A DNA stretch of 57,518 bases from the NCBI GenBank assembly GCA_900759565.1, contig CAAEVV010000023.1, positions 1 to 57,518 on the forward strand, in the 5' to 3' direction. Under the pieces are notes generated by a model. It was not told the DNA's origin and searched no databases. It saw only the letters and a list, made by a program, of their open reading frames with translations. The DNA comes from an uncultured Collinsella sp. (GTDB taxonomy: Bacteria; Actinomycetota; Coriobacteriia; Coriobacteriales; Coriobacteriaceae). Both the position numbers and the translations under genes were made by a program. Below, piece after piece: positions 55,831-57,518 of this stretch; within the stretch, counting starts at the first letter, position 1; every line of letters begins with the position of its first letter.

Positions 55831-57309
55831 ATGGCACTGGGATCTCTTGTAAAGACCCTGCAGAACATCATGCGTAAAGACGCCGGCATCAATGGCGATG
55901 CACAGCGCATTGAGCAAATGACCTGGCTTTTCTTCCTCAAGATCTACGATGCTAAGGAACAGGAGTGGGAGTTTCACGATGACTCCTATCAATCCATCAT
56001 CCCCGAGCGTCTGCGCTGGCACAGCTGGGCGCATGATGCGAAGGACGGCAAGGCGCTTACCGGCGATGAGCTCCTCGATTTTGTAAACAACGATCTCTTC
56101 AAGACTCTCAAGAGCTTAGAGCTTGCACCTGAGGCACCCCTGTGTCACGTCGTCGTTAAGGCGGCCTTTACTGACGCTAACAACTACATGAAAGATGGCA
56201 TCCTGCTTCGTCAGGTCGTCAATGAGATTGACGAGGCGGTTGACTTTACCGAGTACAAAGAGCGCCACGCTTTCGGCGAAATTTACGAGACCATCCTTAA
56301 AGACTTGCAGTCCGCGGGCAATGCCGGTGAGTTTTACACGCCCCGAGCGGTGACCGACTTTATGGCCCGAGCACTTGCGCCCAAGCTCGGTGAGACCGTG
56401 GCTGACTTTGCTTGCGGCACAGGCGGCTTTTTGACGAGCGCCCTCAACATCCTCCGCGACCAGATAGAGACTCCGGCTGATCGCGTGGCCTACACGAGCT
56501 CGGTTTATGGCATCGAGAAGAAACAACTGCCCTATCTGTTGTGCATAACCAACATGCTGCTACACGACATCGACAACCCCAAGGTCTTTCACGATAACTC
56601 GCTTGAAAAAGATGTTCGCGAATGGAAGCACAAGCCTGATGGCCAGTTTGATGTCGTACTCATGAATCCCCCCTATGGAGGATCTGAAAGCGCGTCAGTG
56701 CAAAACAACTTCCCTGTTGCGCTCCGTAGCTCCGAAACTGCGGATCTATTCCTTGGACTCATCCTTTATCGTCTTAAGCGAGGCGGCCGCGCTGCTGTCA
56801 TCATTCCGGATGGCTTTCTCTTTGGCCAGGATAGCGCGAAGACGGAGATCAAGCGTCGCCTGCTTGAGGATATGAACCTGCATACTGTTTTGCGCCTTCC
56901 GCAGAGCGTTTTCGCTCCCTACACGAGCATCACTACCAACGTTCTGTTCTTCGATAATTCCGGGGCTTCTGAGGGCGTCTGGTTCTATCGCATGGATATG
57001 CCCGAGGGATATAAGCACTTTTCTAAGACTAAGCCCATTAGGCTCGAACATTTTGCACCTGTAAAGGAATGGTGGGAGAACCGTCGAGATATCGAGGAAG
57101 ATGGTAATCCCAAGGCAAAGTTCTATACAGTCGACGAGTTGCGAGACGGCGGCTTCAATCTTGATTTGTGTGGCTATCCACACGAGGAAGAAGAGATTTT
57201 GCCGCCCGACGAGCTGATTAGGAGCTACAAAGAAGAGCGCGCTAAGCTCGACGCCGAGATTGACCAGAAGTTGGCTCGAATTTGCGAGATTCTTGGGATT
57301 GAGGCGTAG
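55831..57309 (+). CDS. hsdM: type I DNA methyltransferase subunit M
   Basis: N6-adenine methyltransferase, working with HsdS. 492 residues: N-terminal HsdM_N helical domain (MRKDAGINGDAQRIEQMTWL), then GEFYTPRAVTDFMA, AdoMet motif I DFACGTGGFL (about 190-199) and catalytic motif IV NPPYGG (about 279-284). It starts 19 bp after hsdR, with GAGAAAGG upstream. Gene order R-M-S in one transcript. Confidence 0.95.
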   Translation: MALGSLVKTLQNIMRKDAGINGDAQRIEQMTWLFFLKIYDAKEQEWEFHDDSYQSIIPERLRWHSWAHDAKDGKALTGDELLDFVNNDLFKTLKSLELAPEAPLCHVVVKAAFTDANNYMKDGILLRQVVNEIDEAVDFTEYKERHAFGEIYETILKDLQSAGNAGEFYTPRAVTDFMARALAPKLGETVADFACGTGGFLTSALNILRDQIETPADRVAYTSSVYGIEKKQLPYLLCITNMLLHDIDNPKVFHDNSLEKDVREWKHKPDGQFDVVLMNPPYGGSESASVQNNFPVALRSSETADLFLGLILYRLKRGGRAAVIIPDGFLFGQDSAKTEIKRRLLEDMNLHTVLRLPQSVFAPYTSITTNVLFFDNSGASEGVWFYRMDMPEGYKHFSKTKPIRLEHFAPVKEWWENRRDIEEDGNPKAKFYTVDELRDGGFNLDLCGYPHEEEEILPPDELIRSYKEERAKLDAEIDQKLARICEILGIEA

Positions 57310-57518
57310 ATGAAGGCAAAAGACCTGAAGAACTCAATTCTGCAAATGGCGGTCGAGGGCAAGCTTGTGCCGCAGGATCCGAACGACGAGCCTGCCAGCG
57401 TCCTTCTCGAACGCATCCGTGAAGAGAAGCATAAGCTTATCGCTGAGGGTAAGGCCAAGTTCTCTAAAGGCGGGGAGAGCATTATCTATATCGGTTCCGA
57501 TGGCTCCCCCTATGAGAA
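57310..57518 (+). CDS. hsdS: type I restriction specificity subunit S (partial, cut by the window end)
   Basis: Only the first 69 codons are present. MKAKDLKNSILQMAVEGKLV, then PQDPNDEPASVLLERI, is the conserved N-terminus of many HsdS proteins, before the first target-recognition domain. The ATG at 57310 follows the hsdM stop directly. The target sequence cannot be judged. Whether extra hsdS genes or an invertase follow is outside the window. Confidence 0.88.
   Translation, partial: MKAKDLKNSILQMAVEGKLVPQDPNDEPASVLLERIREEKHKLIAEGKAKFSKGGESIIYIGSDGSPYE

Noticed and set aside
1..57518. tRNA or rRNA genes
   Set aside because: I scanned the intergenic gaps by eye for cloverleaf-like stems and for conserved rRNA words and found none; a program run could still find one.

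Overview
The window is a 57.5 kb piece of chromosome from a high-GC, anaerobic gut actinobacterium, most probably Collinsella or a close relative (Coriobacteriia). This is inferred from the protein families, not from a marker-gene search. Supporting signs are strong Shine-Dalgarno sites, a type II fatty-acid operon built on FabK with a fused AccD-AccA, a selenium-dependent molybdenum hydroxylase locus, mannose-family PTS genes, and no trace of respiratory or outer-membrane genes.

Layout. 1-93: 3' end of an IS3-family element. 172-948: birA, divergent from a complete fatty-acid operon (1125-10302: fabH-acpP-fabK-fabD-fabG-fabF-accB-fabZ-accC-accDA). 10.3-13.5 kb: a stand-alone PTS EIIC bracketed by direct repeats, a cation-efflux carrier and a histidine phosphatase. 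13.5-19.8 kb: ribosomal genes rplC to rplX. rpsJ is not in front and rplE is not behind, and the run ends in a terminator. 19.8-21.4 kb: non-coding DNA, a decayed IS3 transposase and a truncated mtnN. 21.5-29.0 kb: a sugar locus with a LevR-like regulator, EIIB/C/D/A, a GH172-type (DUF2961) hydrolase and a ROK fructokinase-like kinase, suggesting uptake and cleavage of a fructose- or arabinose-furanoside. 29-32 kb: a degV remnant, hairpin DNA, a Gfo/Idh/MocA oxidoreductase and a DeoR regulator. 32-36 kb: an RluA-type pseudouridine synthase, a U32 protein and RidA. 36.3-46.7 kb: a purine/selenium-molybdenum hydroxylase locus (YheO-type regulator, NCS2 permease, ssnA, ygfK, a four-cluster ferredoxin and an XDH-type hydroxylase).

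46.8-57.5 kb is the accessory part. Three arrays of alternating inverted 14-mers, with a 62-bp period, fill the three gaps around two genes: an AbiEi/DUF559-like protein and a DUF234-type ATPase with a nuclease-like C-terminus. Next come a SIMPL-domain protein, a candidate type I toxin-antitoxin module (41-residue membrane peptide with a convergent antisense RNA) beside decayed paralogous copies, a DnaQ-like exonuclease, and a type I restriction-modification operon (hsdR, hsdM, start of hsdS) that runs off the end.

Many intergenic gaps carry long hairpins (arms of 26-37 bp, several with the word GGGGACAG) or alternating inverted-repeat arrays. The arrays and the type I toxin module are the least explained features. 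Everything here was read by eye: no homology search, folding or promoter program was run.
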